A DNA stretch of 64,000 nucleotides. Origin: CBFIDE01 sp965661265. Its GTDB lineage: Bacteria > Bacteroidota > Bacteroidia > Flavobacteriales > Schleiferiaceae. Position 1 is the first letter of the stretch, and each line of letters opens with the position of its first letter. A program made the translations under genes and the position numbers. This document shows, in pieces, positions 34,821 to 43,171 of this stretch. The notes under the pieces were generated by a model. The model searched no databases, was not told the origin of the DNA, and was given only the letters and a program-made list of their open reading frames with translations. The stretch is from the NCBI GenBank assembly GCA_965661265.1, contig CBFIDE010000011.1, positions 4,786 to 68,785 on the forward strand, in the 5' to 3' direction.

Positions 34821-36301
34821 GCTCTTCTATTTCTTTTCCAGGCAGATGGCGTAGAAACAGATTGAACAGATTGAGAAGAATTTGATTTTTTATTACTCAT
34901 GAGATACGCTGCAAAAATTGCCGCCACTTGCTCCTCCTCTTCCTTTTTATTAATAAGATCTGTTGGATCAAAATGCTTGTCTACAAAATGAGTATCAAAA
35001 TCACCGCTTATAAAAGCAGGATGCTCCATCACATACTTACCAAAGTCCAGTGTAGTCTCAACTCCACTAATTTGATAGTCTTCACAGGCTCTAATCATTC
35101 TAGTTCTTGCCTCTTCTCTATCTTTTCCGAACGTGATTAACTTAGAAATCATAGGATCATAATAGATAGGAATCTCCATTCCTTCCTCAAATCCATCATC
35201 AACTCTTATACCTGGTCCATGAGGTCTTTTATACGTTTGAAGTTTCCCGATATCTGGAATAAATCCTTCTTTGGCATTTTCAGCATAAACTCTTACTTCA
35301 ATAGCATGACCTAAAATTTGCAGATCTTCTTGACTAAAGCTCAGCTTTTCTCCTCTGGCAACTTTTATTTGCTCCTTTACTAAATCTACTCCAGTAATTA
35401 ACTCACTAACAGGGTGTTCAACCTGGAGCCTGGTATTCATTTCTAGGAAGTAGAAGTTCTTATTTTCGTCTAATATATACTCAACAGTACCAGCCCCGAT
35501 ATAATTACATGCTTTGGCAACCAATAGCGCTGTACGCCCCATTTCTTCTCTAATCTCAGGACTTAAGATAGCAGAAGGTGCTTCTTCAACTACTTTTTGA
35601 TGTCTTCTTTGAACAGAACATTCTCTTTCAAATAAATGCACTCCATTTCCATGAGCATCACATAAAACTTGAATTTCTATATGTCTTGGAGAGGTCACAT
35701 ATTTTTCTATAAACACAGAACCATCACCAAAGGCTGATTTAGCCTCAGAAATAGCAAGATTCATTTGCTCCTCTACATCTTCTTCTCTCTCTACAACTCG
35801 CATTCCTTTTCCTCCACCACCGGCGCTGGCTTTGATTAAAACAGGAAAGCCTATTTCTTTAGCAATTGCAGAAGCTTCTACAACATCATCTATTGCTCCT
35901 TCTGTACCCGGAACTAAAGGAATATCAAAAGCCTTAACGGCTTCCTTAGCAGCTAGCTTATCACCCATCACCTTCATAGCATGAGCTTTAGGACCAATAA
36001 ATTTGATTCCAGACTCTTCCACTTTAGTAGCAAATTCTCCATTCTCAGAAAGAAATCCATAACCAGGGTGAATTCCGTCCACTCCAAGCTCCTTGCATTT
36101 TTGAATTATTTTATCTCCTAATAAATAAGATTCAGAAGAAGCTGCAGGCCCAAGGCATATAGCTTCATCAGCATAACGAACATGAGGTGATAATCGATCA
36201 GCCTCAGAATATACCGCAACGGTTTTTATTCCCATTTCTTTAGCGGACTTCATTATTCTCAGGGCAATCTCTCCTCTATTGGCTATCAGAATCTTCTTCA
36301 T
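34817..36301 (-). CDS. Biotin carboxylase subunit (acetyl-/propionyl-CoA carboxylase)
   Basis: A 494-residue ATP-grasp enzyme. MKKILIANRGEIALRIMKSA starts the biotin carboxylase N domain; GYGFLSENGEFA, KASAGGGGKGMRVV, HIEIQVLCD, FERECSVQRRHQKVVEEAPS and FLEMNTRLQVEHPVSE are the catalytic segments. It carboxylates biotin on a carrier protein. A 20-residue basic serine-rich tail (KKSNSSQSVQSV to KRNRRA) is unusual. Because no biotin carrier or carboxyltransferase gene is adjacent, it could serve acetyl-CoA, propionyl-CoA or methylcrotonyl-CoA carboxylase. The ATG at 36301 is preferred over an in-frame TTG. It is divergent from mnmE. Confidence 0.88.
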   Translation of the reverse strand: MKKILIANRGEIALRIMKSAKEMGIKTVAVYSEADRLSPHVRYADEAICLGPAASSESYLLGDKIIQKCKELGVDGIHPGYGFLSENGEFATKVEESGIKFIGPKAHAMKVMGDKLAAKEAVKAFDIPLVPGTEGAIDDVVEASAIAKEIGFPVLIKASAGGGGKGMRVVEREEDVEEQMNLAISEAKSAFGDGSVFIEKYVTSPRHIEIQVLCDAHGNGVHLFERECSVQRRHQKVVEEAPSAILSPEIREEMGRTALLVAKACNYIGAGTVEYILDENKNFYFLEMNTRLQVEHPVSELITGVDLVKEQIKVARGEKLSFSQEDLQILGHAIEVRVYAENAKEGFIPDIGKLQTYKRPHGPGIRVDDGFEEGMEIPIYYDPMISKLITFGKDREEARTRMIRACEDYQISGVETTLDFGKYVMEHPAFISGDFDTHFVDKHFDPTDLINKKEEEEQVAAIFAAYLMSNKKSNSSQSVQSVSTPSAWKRNRRA

Positions 36302-36395
36302 GCTATTCAATTTGAAGCACGAAGATAAGTTATGCTTATTAAATCAAAAGCCAATACTTACTGATTTTACCGACAACATTTCTAATATTTGCATC

Positions 36396-37796
36396 ATGCG
36401 AATGAAGGATACAATATGTGCTTTATCTACGGCACAAGGAATGGCGGCTATTGCTGTGATCAGACTTAGTGGGCCAGATAGTTTTAAAGTGCTGAATAAG
36501 GTGTTTAGACAAAACTATCCTAAGAAGGTGCAAGAGTTTACCGGCTATCAGGTGCTTTTTGGAAAAATTGAGGATAATAAAAAGAGCATTGATGAAGTAT
36601 TAGTCAATGTATTCAAGAATCCAAGATCTTATACTGGAGAAGATACCGTTGAGATTTCCTGCCATGGCTCTGTCTATATTCAGGACCAAATCATTAAGCT
36701 ACTCATAAAGAATGGCGCTAGACTAGCTGAACCAGGGGAATTTACAATGCGCGCTTTTGCCAATGGAAAGCTAGATCTTTCTCAGGCTGAGGCTGTGGCC
36801 GATCTTATTTCGTCTGAAAGTGAAGCCTCCCATAGAATTGCCATGCATCAGATGCGCGGTGGTTTTAGCGATGAGCTAAAAGATTTAAGACAACAATTGA
36901 TAAATTTTGCAAGTCTTATTGAGCTGGAGCTCGATTTTGCTGAAGAAGACGTTGAATTTGCAGACAGAAAGCAATTGAACGAGCTTTTAGACAGAATCTC
37001 AAGTGTGCTTTTAAGATTGATAGAAAGTTTTGATACAGGTAATGTCATTAAAAACGGGATTCCCATTAGTATTGTTGGAGCACCTAATGCAGGAAAGTCC
37101 ACTTTGCTGAATGCTATCTTGAATGAAGAAAAAGCAATTGTATCCACAGTTGAAGGAACTACAAGAGATGCCATTGAAGATGAGATTAAAATCGATGGTA
37201 TATCGTATAGATTTATAGATACCGCAGGAATCAGGGAAACAGAAGATATAGTTGAAAGTATTGGAATTAAGAGAACCTATGAAAAAATAGCCCTTAGCAG
37301 AATAGTATTATATCTTTTTGACTCTAGTGAAACATCACTTAACATAAAAGGGCGTAAAGAACTTATAAATAAGGAATTAAAAGAACTTAAGTTAAAGCTT
37401 GATGATCAGAAACTTCTGGTAGTTGCTAATAAGTCTGATGTATTAAATGGAGAAAACTTAGACTTCTTAAATGACGAGTCTAATCACTTAATTTCTATAA
37501 GTGCCTTGAACAAAGATGGATTGGATGAGCTGATCAATAGATTAAAGGCCGAAGTTAATTTAGATAGCTTGAATTCGAACCAAACCATTGTAAGTAATAT
37601 CAGGCATTACGATGCCCTAAGTAATGCCTTTAAAAGCATTACAGAGGTCAGATCAGGCCTTGAGAATGGAATCTCAGGTGATTTCATGGCTATTGACATT
37701 AGAGAAACTCTAGAGCATCTAGGAAGCATTACAGGAGAGATCAGCACGGATGATCTACTAGGAAACATCTTCAGTAAATTTTGTATCGGGAAGTAA
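36396..37796 (+). CDS. mnmE: tRNA modification GTPase MnmE
   Basis: A 466-residue protein that, with MnmG, makes the 5-carboxymethylaminomethyl group on wobble uridines. The N-terminal folate domain begins KDTICALSTAQGMAAIAVIRLSG. The G domain holds GAPNAGKSTLLNAI (G1), GTTRDAIED (G2), DTAG (G3) and NKSD (G4). The protein ends with the conserved FCIGK. Start at 36396 or 36402 (MRMKD or MKD); the long upstream extension is not family-like. It shares the same tRNA position targeted by MnmH at 28.7 kb. Confidence 0.95.
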   Translation: MRMKDTICALSTAQGMAAIAVIRLSGPDSFKVLNKVFRQNYPKKVQEFTGYQVLFGKIEDNKKSIDEVLVNVFKNPRSYTGEDTVEISCHGSVYIQDQIIKLLIKNGARLAEPGEFTMRAFANGKLDLSQAEAVADLISSESEASHRIAMHQMRGGFSDELKDLRQQLINFASLIELELDFAEEDVEFADRKQLNELLDRISSVLLRLIESFDTGNVIKNGIPISIVGAPNAGKSTLLNAILNEEKAIVSTVEGTTRDAIEDEIKIDGISYRFIDTAGIRETEDIVESIGIKRTYEKIALSRIVLYLFDSSETSLNIKGRKELINKELKELKLKLDDQKLLVVANKSDVLNGENLDFLNDESNHLISISALNKDGLDELINRLKAEVNLDSLNSNQTIVSNIRHYDALSNAFKSITEVRSGLENGISGDFMAIDIRETLEHLGSITGEISTDDLLGNIFSKFCIGK

Positions 37797-37825
37797 GATT
37801 AATAAGTGAATAGAATAAGAAGCGA

Positions 37826-38104
37826 ATGCTCAAATTATTTAAAATACTCGCGGTTTCAGAAGGAATCAGCTATTTGTTGTTCGGAATTACGATGCCATTA
37901 AAATATATGGCGAATCTTCCTACTCCCAACTATATCGTTGGAATGGCGCATGGGTTTCTCTTTATTGCCTATGTTGTTGTTTGTATTCTTTATGCCAATA
38001 AACAGAAATGGAGTTTAATAAAGAGCCTGATTGCTCTTGCGGCATCTCTAGTACCTTTTGCTACTTTTTATATAGAAAGGAAATTCTTGAAGACTTCTGA
38101 GTAG
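37826..38104 (+). CDS. DUF3817 membrane protein
   Basis: A 92-residue protein with three hydrophobic segments. The sequence ILAVSEGISYLLFGITMPLKY, NYIVGMAHGFLFIAYVV and AASLVPFATFYIERKFLK is the DUF3817 pattern (histidine in the second segment, PFATFYIERK at the end). Function unknown. It starts 29 bases after mnmE on the same strand and probably shares its transcript. Confidence 0.88.
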   Translation: MLKLFKILAVSEGISYLLFGITMPLKYMANLPTPNYIVGMAHGFLFIAYVVVCILYANKQKWSLIKSLIALAASLVPFATFYIERKFLKTSE

Positions 38105-38175
38105 TACTTTGATCTCATATTCTCGGGAGCTACATTTTAGCTTTTTCTAAAATCACCAATTACATTCTTTTCGGA

Positions 38176-38550
38176 TTAAGATATTTTTTTCTTTTCAGAA
38201 TCTAGTTCCGCTATTTGCTTCTTTAGTTCTCTTTCCGTTGATACATAAAGTAGAATAGAAATTAGAATTAACCCACCTACGCCTAGCAAAACTTCTAGAA
38301 GAGGATCCCAGTTTAAAAACAGCCCTGAAAGTGATAATAGAAGCATCATAAGGCCTCCTTGTAGCATTTTTGTGGTTGAAATCTTTTGCCCTAAATCCCA
38401 ATTGAATTGGTTCTTCATAGACAATGCTGTTCTATATCCATAAAGAGGATTTATCTTTTTAGGAGGATAGTATTTCAATATAATGGCCATAATAACAAAT
38501 ACAGCTCCGGTAAGCAGTAGAACTCCAAATAATGGACTTAAATAATTCAT
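38176..38550 (-). CDS. SdpI-family membrane protein
   Basis: A 124-residue protein with three or four hydrophobic segments. The core NPLYGYRTALSMKNQFNWDLGQKIS matches the SdpI/YhfL family (N-x-x-x-G-Y-R-T then W), in which Bacillus SdpI gives immunity to a secreted killing factor. Here it has a charged C-terminal tail (ERELKKQIAELDSEKKK) and no killing-factor gene nearby, so immunity is not implied. It is a single gene on the minus strand. Confidence 0.8.
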   Translation of the reverse strand: MNYLSPLFGVLLLTGAVFVIMAIILKYYPPKKINPLYGYRTALSMKNQFNWDLGQKISTTKMLQGGLMMLLLSLSGLFLNWDPLLEVLLGVGGLILISILLYVSTERELKKQIAELDSEKKKIS

Positions 38551-38667
38551 TCAATTAACATTTTGTTTCACATTCAAAAAGCTGATTTAAAAGGCAAAAT
38601 GGAGTTGAACCCTTTCAAAAATAATAAATTAAGAAATGTCAATCTGCTATAGTACATCATTGAATAA

Positions 38668-38695
38668 AAAAAGGGCTCCAAATTAGAGCCCTTTA
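38668..38695 (-). terminator. Terminator of the DEAD-box helicase gene
   Basis: Hairpin AAAGGGCTC-caaatta-GAGCCCTTT. Minus-strand transcripts continue into a run of T. It lies 24 bases past the helicase stop. Confidence 0.9.
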
Positions 38696-38718
38696 TACTT
38701 ATCTTAAAATCATAGAAT

Positions 38719-40446
38719 TTATTCAGCCTTGAATTTAACGGTACTACCGTCAACCTGAAGTTCTCCTTTTTTAATAATTTTAGACTTATACTGTTGATCA
38801 ATGTCAACGTAAGAGTGCTTTTGAAGCAAACTTATTCTTCCTATTTTTCTTCCTGGAATCTCGTAATGATCACAGATTACTTTAAGAAGAGTTCCTTTTT
38901 GCATGCCATCAGCTTTACCTAAAGAGATAAAATACTTCTGCATACCTTCTTCAGTACCACCATTGTTTCTAGAGCTATATTCATCTCTTCCACCACGGTC
39001 TCTGTCTCTACCACCGCGATCTCTGTCTCTTCCGCCATCTCTACGATCACGTCTGTTTCCTCCATCACGATCACGACGATCTCTGCGATTACCACCTCTA
39101 TCATTTCCTCTAGATTCAAACTCTCTAGTATTCATGCTAGATAAATCTTTCTCACTTAGCTTTAGTTCATTAAGCTTCATATTAAAGATTCTACTTAAAA
39201 GATCATCTCTATCAAGAGCTTCAAGCTTAGCATTAAACTCATTAAGAAGTTCATAATCCACCTGAGATGCATCTTGAGCCAAGATTATTTCTGCATAAGA
39301 ATTCAATCTTTTCTTACGAATATCTTTGGCGCTTGGAATTTCAATTTTTTCAAATCTAATCTTCAACGTACGCTGAAGCATATCAAGCTTTCTTCTCTCG
39401 GCATTACTTACAAAAGCTATAGAAACACCTTTTTTACCTGCTCTAGCTGTTCTACCAGAACGGTGAGTATAGTACTCTTGATCATCTGGAAGATGGTAAT
39501 GGAATACGTGAGTAATATCCTCAACGTCAATTCCTCTAGCGGCGACGTCAGTAGCAACTAACATCTTTAGATTTCCAGATCTAAATCTTGTCATCACTCT
39601 GTCTCTTTGAGCCTGAGTTAAATCACCATGTATAGCTTCAACAGCATAACCTTTAGAGCTAAGCTTTTCAGAAACGGCTTGACAATCTCTTTTAGTTCTA
39701 CAGAAACAAATTCCGTAAAGATCTTCTTCGGAATCAATGATTCTAGAAAGAGCTTCTAACTTATCTCCTTGACGTAATGGAGCATATTGATGTTGAATGT
39801 TTGTATTAACTAGAGCCTTTCTGTCTACCATGGCCTCTTTTGGAGAATCCATATAAGACTTAACAATTCCTCTAATTGCCGGAGGCATTGTAGCTGAGAA
39901 CAGCCATATTAACCTTTGTTCTGGAGTATACTGTAAGATATAATCAATATCTTCCTTGAAACCCATATTCAACATCTCATCGGCTTCATCAAGTACAAGG
40001 TACTCAAGGGCACTAAGGTCAATTTTCTTTCTGCGCATTAAATCCATCAATCTTCCAGGCGTAGCAACTACTACTTGAGGATTGGATCTTAATTCGCGAA
40101 TTTGTGTTTCAATACTTGCCCCACCAAAAACACAGGCGATATTAATCTTCTTGATACTTTGACTAAAAAGCTCAAGTTGTCTGTGAATTTGCTGCGCCAA
40201 CTCTCTAGTAGGCGCTAATATTAATGACTGAACATTTCTGTTGTCAGAATTAATTAGTTCAATAAGAGGTAAACCAAAGGCGGCAGTTTTACCTGTACCT
40301 GTTTGAGCTAGACCAATAAAATCAGTAGGTTCTTTTAATAGTATTGGGATACTCAGCTCTTGGATCTCAGTAGGTTCTTTAAAACCCATTTCTGTGATAG
40401 CTTCCACTACCTCTTTACTGAGCCCCAAATCATAGAATTTATTCAA
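38719..40446 (-). CDS. DEAD-box RNA helicase with arginine-rich linker and DbpA domain
   Basis: A 575-residue CsdA/DeaD-type helicase. The core has MGFKEPTEIQ (Q motif), AQTGTGKT (I), PTRELAQQ, TPGR, DEADEMLNMGF (II), SATMP (III) and HRSGRTARAGK (VI). A low-complexity stretch near residues 445-495 is a tandem run of RDRDRGG-type units. A DbpA-type RNA-binding domain follows (QKGTLLKVICDHYEIPGRKIGRI). It unwinds structured RNA in ribosome assembly and cold adaptation. The start is TTG at 40446, with a TATCTTTG box at 40477-40470 upstream and no ATG near the family start. Confidence 0.93.
   Translation of the reverse strand: MNKFYDLGLSKEVVEAITEMGFKEPTEIQELSIPILLKEPTDFIGLAQTGTGKTAAFGLPLIELINSDNRNVQSLILAPTRELAQQIHRQLELFSQSIKKINIACVFGGASIETQIRELRSNPQVVVATPGRLMDLMRRKKIDLSALEYLVLDEADEMLNMGFKEDIDYILQYTPEQRLIWLFSATMPPAIRGIVKSYMDSPKEAMVDRKALVNTNIQHQYAPLRQGDKLEALSRIIDSEEDLYGICFCRTKRDCQAVSEKLSSKGYAVEAIHGDLTQAQRDRVMTRFRSGNLKMLVATDVAARGIDVEDITHVFHYHLPDDQEYYTHRSGRTARAGKKGVSIAFVSNAERRKLDMLQRTLKIRFEKIEIPSAKDIRKKRLNSYAEIILAQDASQVDYELLNEFNAKLEALDRDDLLSRIFNMKLNELKLSEKDLSSMNTREFESRGNDRGGNRRDRRDRDGGNRRDRRDGGRDRDRGGRDRDRGGRDEYSSRNNGGTEEGMQKYFISLGKADGMQKGTLLKVICDHYEIPGRKIGRISLLQKHSYVDIDQQYKSKIIKKGELQVDGSTVKFKAE
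38990..39110 (-). repeat. Coding repeat for Arg/Asp/Gly units in the helicase
   Basis: Near-identical codon blocks encode repeated RDRDRGG and RRDRRD units. Slippage-prone simple coding repeats of this type vary in length between strains. This is not a CRISPR array. Confidence 0.7.
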
Positions 40447-40499
40447 AATATAAGGACTTAAATTGGCGGCAAAGATACAATTATTATTAGCTTTAGCCT

Positions 40500-41024
40500 A
40501 TGAATCAAAAACTTATTAGTTTAATTGACTCAACTCCCCTGTCTGCTGCATCTTCTGAAATCATGGCTAAGGAAATTGGAATGGATATTATTCTTTTAAA
40601 GGATCTTATAGCTAGTTTAGAAATCGAGAATCTTCCTATTCGGAAGAAATTATCGTGGGTTTTAGGTAAAATTACTGATTTAAAATTCCATCAGTTAGAC
40701 TATTTTCAGGATGAGCTTTTAGACCTTCTGATACGATCAGATAATGACGCCCTACAAAGAGCCTGTCTAAAATACTTTATGCTTGACTCCTACTCTAGTA
40801 TGAATGATGCTCCACTTTTTGATATCTGTGTAGATAATATGCTTTCAAACAAGGCTGTCGCAATCAGAGCCTTCTCAGTTTATGCTGCCAAGACTGTTGT
40901 ATTAAGAAATATAGAATTAAAAGAAGAATTTTGTCAAGTACTCAATCAAATGCAAAAGGATAGCGCTGGTTTAAGATCTACCTACCGTAGGGTCTCTAGC
41001 GAAATCTGTCGTCAGTACTCTTAG
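40500..41024 (+). CDS. Hypothetical alpha-helical protein (HEAT-like)
   Basis: A 174-residue soluble protein with no signal peptide and no family I recognise. It is made of amphipathic helices with a HEAT-repeat look, for example LDYFQDELLDLLIRSDNDALQRACLKYFML and NMLSNKAVAIRAFSVYAAKTVVL. Such folds usually mediate protein contacts. It is divergent from the helicase, only 53 bases away. Its 3' end overlaps the convergent beta-barrel gene by 29 bases. The start ATG and codon usage look normal. Confidence 0.65.
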   Translation: MNQKLISLIDSTPLSAASSEIMAKEIGMDIILLKDLIASLEIENLPIRKKLSWVLGKITDLKFHQLDYFQDELLDLLIRSDNDALQRACLKYFMLDSYSSMNDAPLFDICVDNMLSNKAVAIRAFSVYAAKTVVLRNIELKEEFCQVLNQMQKDSAGLRSTYRRVSSEICRQYS

Positions 41025-41757
41025 GGATTTCTATTGGCTTAGTTTCCCTTACCTGATCTGTTTTTCCAGAATACAAATTAAACCTTAATCCAAAGCTAAG
41101 CTGATAACGCGATTGGTTTAACCAAGGAGTTAATGGCTCTACTGTATTTCCGCTAACTGTGCTTATTTTAAAAGTTTCATACTCAGATATTGAATTGAAA
41201 TAGTACGATAAATTACCATAAACACTAATCATGGGGTCTAATTTATACAATACGCCTGCACCTAATTCTGTAGCAAGACAATTAGCCGAATAGGTACTTA
41301 TTTCAGAAATAAAAACAGAGGTATTGCTAAAACTGGATAAACCAAGGGTCGTATTTACCAATATATCTAAGTATTGATCTATGGGCAACTCAAATTGAAG
41401 CTTAACTCCTAAAAAAAGATTCTCGATTTCATCTTTTAAAACACCCGTATAAGTAGCATTTGGCCTATTCAATCTTAACTGACCACTTGTATTGGATTGC
41501 TTAGTATAATTGGTTCTTAAAGATAAACTCATCCGTTCTGTTATATTCACTCCAAGGCTTCCGCCATATCCAATTGAGAATTTGAGATTATTATAATACT
41601 CATCTAAATACTGGTTATTCAGAGGATTAGAAAAAGACAAATAGCTTAATGTTCCTTCTCCTTCAAAGAATATAATTGGCCTTTCCACATTTTGAGCATT
41701 TCCAAACGATGCTACAAAAAGCAGGCTGCCTAATATGTGTTTTTTTATTCCTTGCAT
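40996..41757 (-). CDS. Outer-membrane beta-barrel protein, unrecognised
   Basis: A 253-residue protein with signal peptide MQGIKKHILGSLLFVASFGNAQ. The mature part alternates short strands in barrel style, such as GYGGSLGVNITERMSLSLRTNY, LFLGVKLQFELPIDQYLDILV, VYGNLSYYFNSISEYETF and SRYQLSFGLRFNLY. It ends in a charged tail rather than an aromatic residue, so the barrel probably ends at RFNLYSG. No ligand is known. It overlaps the convergent HEAT-like gene by 29 bases. Confidence 0.7.
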   Translation of the reverse strand: MQGIKKHILGSLLFVASFGNAQNVERPIIFFEGEGTLSYLSFSNPLNNQYLDEYYNNLKFSIGYGGSLGVNITERMSLSLRTNYTKQSNTSGQLRLNRPNATYTGVLKDEIENLFLGVKLQFELPIDQYLDILVNTTLGLSSFSNTSVFISEISTYSANCLATELGAGVLYKLDPMISVYGNLSYYFNSISEYETFKISTVSGNTVEPLTPWLNQSRYQLSFGLRFNLYSGKTDQVRETKPIEIPKSTDDRFR

Positions 41758-41831
41758 TCAAGTCAATATCGAGACTAAGAAACTAGCTCTCAAAAAAAAG
41801 CAGTCGATTATTGAGCTAAAATACTAATAAA

Positions 41832-42314
41832 TTAAAGGACCAAGCTGTAAATTAAATAGGCAATGATGGTAAGATAAATCGCCCAAAAAGGCTTAATTTC
41901 TGATGGGTTACTACCAAAAAGGAATTTGGTTACTTTAAAAAAGAAGGATCTATGAGAAGCTAAATAATTATACGCTTTGTCAGCGACAGCTTTAAAACTC
42001 TTTGATTTCTCGTACCTATTATTCAATAATCTCCAAAAGCTTGATGAAGAACTGAGACTCTTGAATGCAGAATGAGGTCCACTATGAATTTTACCATTGG
42101 TATCTATAAATCTACTGGCTTTTCTAAACTCGGACACATCAATATCCTTAAAAAAGGAGCTAGCCTCTTGATAAGGAATGAAATTTATATTTGAATTTCC
42201 TTTTAAACCGGACCAATATTCTATCCAATAGGCACAAAAAGAACATTCGCCATCCCACACCATGGTATTTTGCTGTGGAATAAATTTTGTTTTATCTAAG
42301 CTTGTAAAACCCAT
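41832..42314 (-). CDS. DCC1-like thiol oxidoreductase family protein (DUF393)
   Basis: A 160-residue protein with the DCC motif VWDGECSFCAYWIEYW near residue 18, giving a CxxC pair in a thioredoxin-like fold. Later residues PYQEASSFF and GPHSAFKSLSSS are typical of DUF393. A hydrophobic C-terminal helix (AIYLTIIAYLIYSLV) may anchor it. A redox role is plausible but not shown for the family. Its ATG overlaps the TAA of the upstream HMG-CoA lyase gene by one base, so the two are translated together. Confidence 0.85.
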   Translation of the reverse strand: MGFTSLDKTKFIPQQNTMVWDGECSFCAYWIEYWSGLKGNSNINFIPYQEASSFFKDIDVSEFRKASRFIDTNGKIHSGPHSAFKSLSSSSSFWRLLNNRYEKSKSFKAVADKAYNYLASHRSFFFKVTKFLFGSNPSEIKPFWAIYLTIIAYLIYSLVL

Positions 42315-43168
42315 TATGGAAAAGTTTGAATGGCTTTATTATAGGCACTTTCAAAAGCAAGCATATTGATGCCCGTTTCGATTTTCTTTTCTTGGAAATA
42401 AGTCAATAGATTTTCAGTGGGCATATTCCCTACCAATTGGCTTTCTGCCATAGGACAACCACCAAAGCCTTTAATAGCTCCGTCAAATCTTCTACAACCA
42501 TTCTTAAATGCTGCATCAATTTTTTCGTGCCAATTATGTGGCTCCGTATGTAAATGAGCACCGATGTCAATGGATGGGAACCTATTGATCAGATTATTAA
42601 AGAGATAGTTAATAGATTCAGGTGTAGAAGTTCCAATGGTATCACTAAGATTAATGATTTTCACTCCCTGCGAAGCTAATTTTGCGGTCCACTCTTCTAC
42701 CAATTCAATACTCCAGGGTTCACCATAAGGATTTCCAAAGGCCATAGATAGATAGACTACTAATTCTTTCCCCTTTTGATTACAAATATCTAGAAGCCTA
42801 TCTATTAGAATACTAGCCTCCGCTTGAGTCTTATTAGTGTTTAGGAGCTGGAACTTTTCAGAAATTGAAAAAGGAAAGCCGAAATAGTGAATTTCATCAA
42901 AGCTAGAAGCATCCTTGGCCCCTCTTTCGTTGGCAACAATAGATAAAAGCTTTGTTGACGTATCTGATAGGTCAAGCTGAGATAAAACGTCTGCTGTGTC
43001 TTTTAACTGAGGTATTGCTTTCTCAGACACAAAACTACCAAAGTCTAAAGTATCAAAGCCAACCTTCAGCAAACTATTGATATAGTTTGCTTTCAGATTG
43101 CTTGGAATAAACTCATGAATACCCTGCATAGCATCCCTAGGGCACTCTATTAACTTTAGATCTTTCAT
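42314..43168 (-). CDS. Hydroxymethylglutaryl-CoA lyase
   Basis: A 284-residue TIM-barrel enzyme splitting HMG-CoA into acetoacetate and acetyl-CoA in leucine and ketone-body breakdown. ECPRDAMQG at the start is the metal-binding RDxxQ motif, KAIPQLKDT and YLSMAFGNPYGE follow, and FGGCPMAESQLVGNMPTENLL is the HMGL signature with catalytic Cys. The length is a little under the usual 300. It sits 3 bases past pepD and overlaps the DCC-like gene; leucine-degradation partners are not in the window. Confidence 0.93.
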   Translation of the reverse strand: MKDLKLIECPRDAMQGIHEFIPSNLKANYINSLLKVGFDTLDFGSFVSEKAIPQLKDTADVLSQLDLSDTSTKLLSIVANERGAKDASSFDEIHYFGFPFSISEKFQLLNTNKTQAEASILIDRLLDICNQKGKELVVYLSMAFGNPYGEPWSIELVEEWTAKLASQGVKIINLSDTIGTSTPESINYLFNNLINRFPSIDIGAHLHTEPHNWHEKIDAAFKNGCRRFDGAIKGFGGCPMAESQLVGNMPTENLLTYFQEKKIETGINMLAFESAYNKAIQTFP

Positions 43169-43171
43169 CTT

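Noticed and set aside
36279..36395. Longer MnmE start overlapping accC
   Set aside because: MnmE proteins start at KDTICALSTAQG, and the extra part is the promoter region and antisense of accC.
38176..38550. Bacteriocin immunity (SdpI) system
   Set aside because: No SdpC-like factor or maturation genes are nearby, and SdpI homologues are widespread without that role.
38990..39110. Regular repeats that could suggest a CRISPR array
   Set aside because: The repeats encode Arg/Asp/Gly units in frame, have no spacers, and lie within a helicase gene.
38903..39256. Plus-strand frame of 117 codons rich in Leu, Pro and Ser, opposite the helicase
   Set aside because: It is the antisense of the arginine-rich repeat in the helicase and has no family features.
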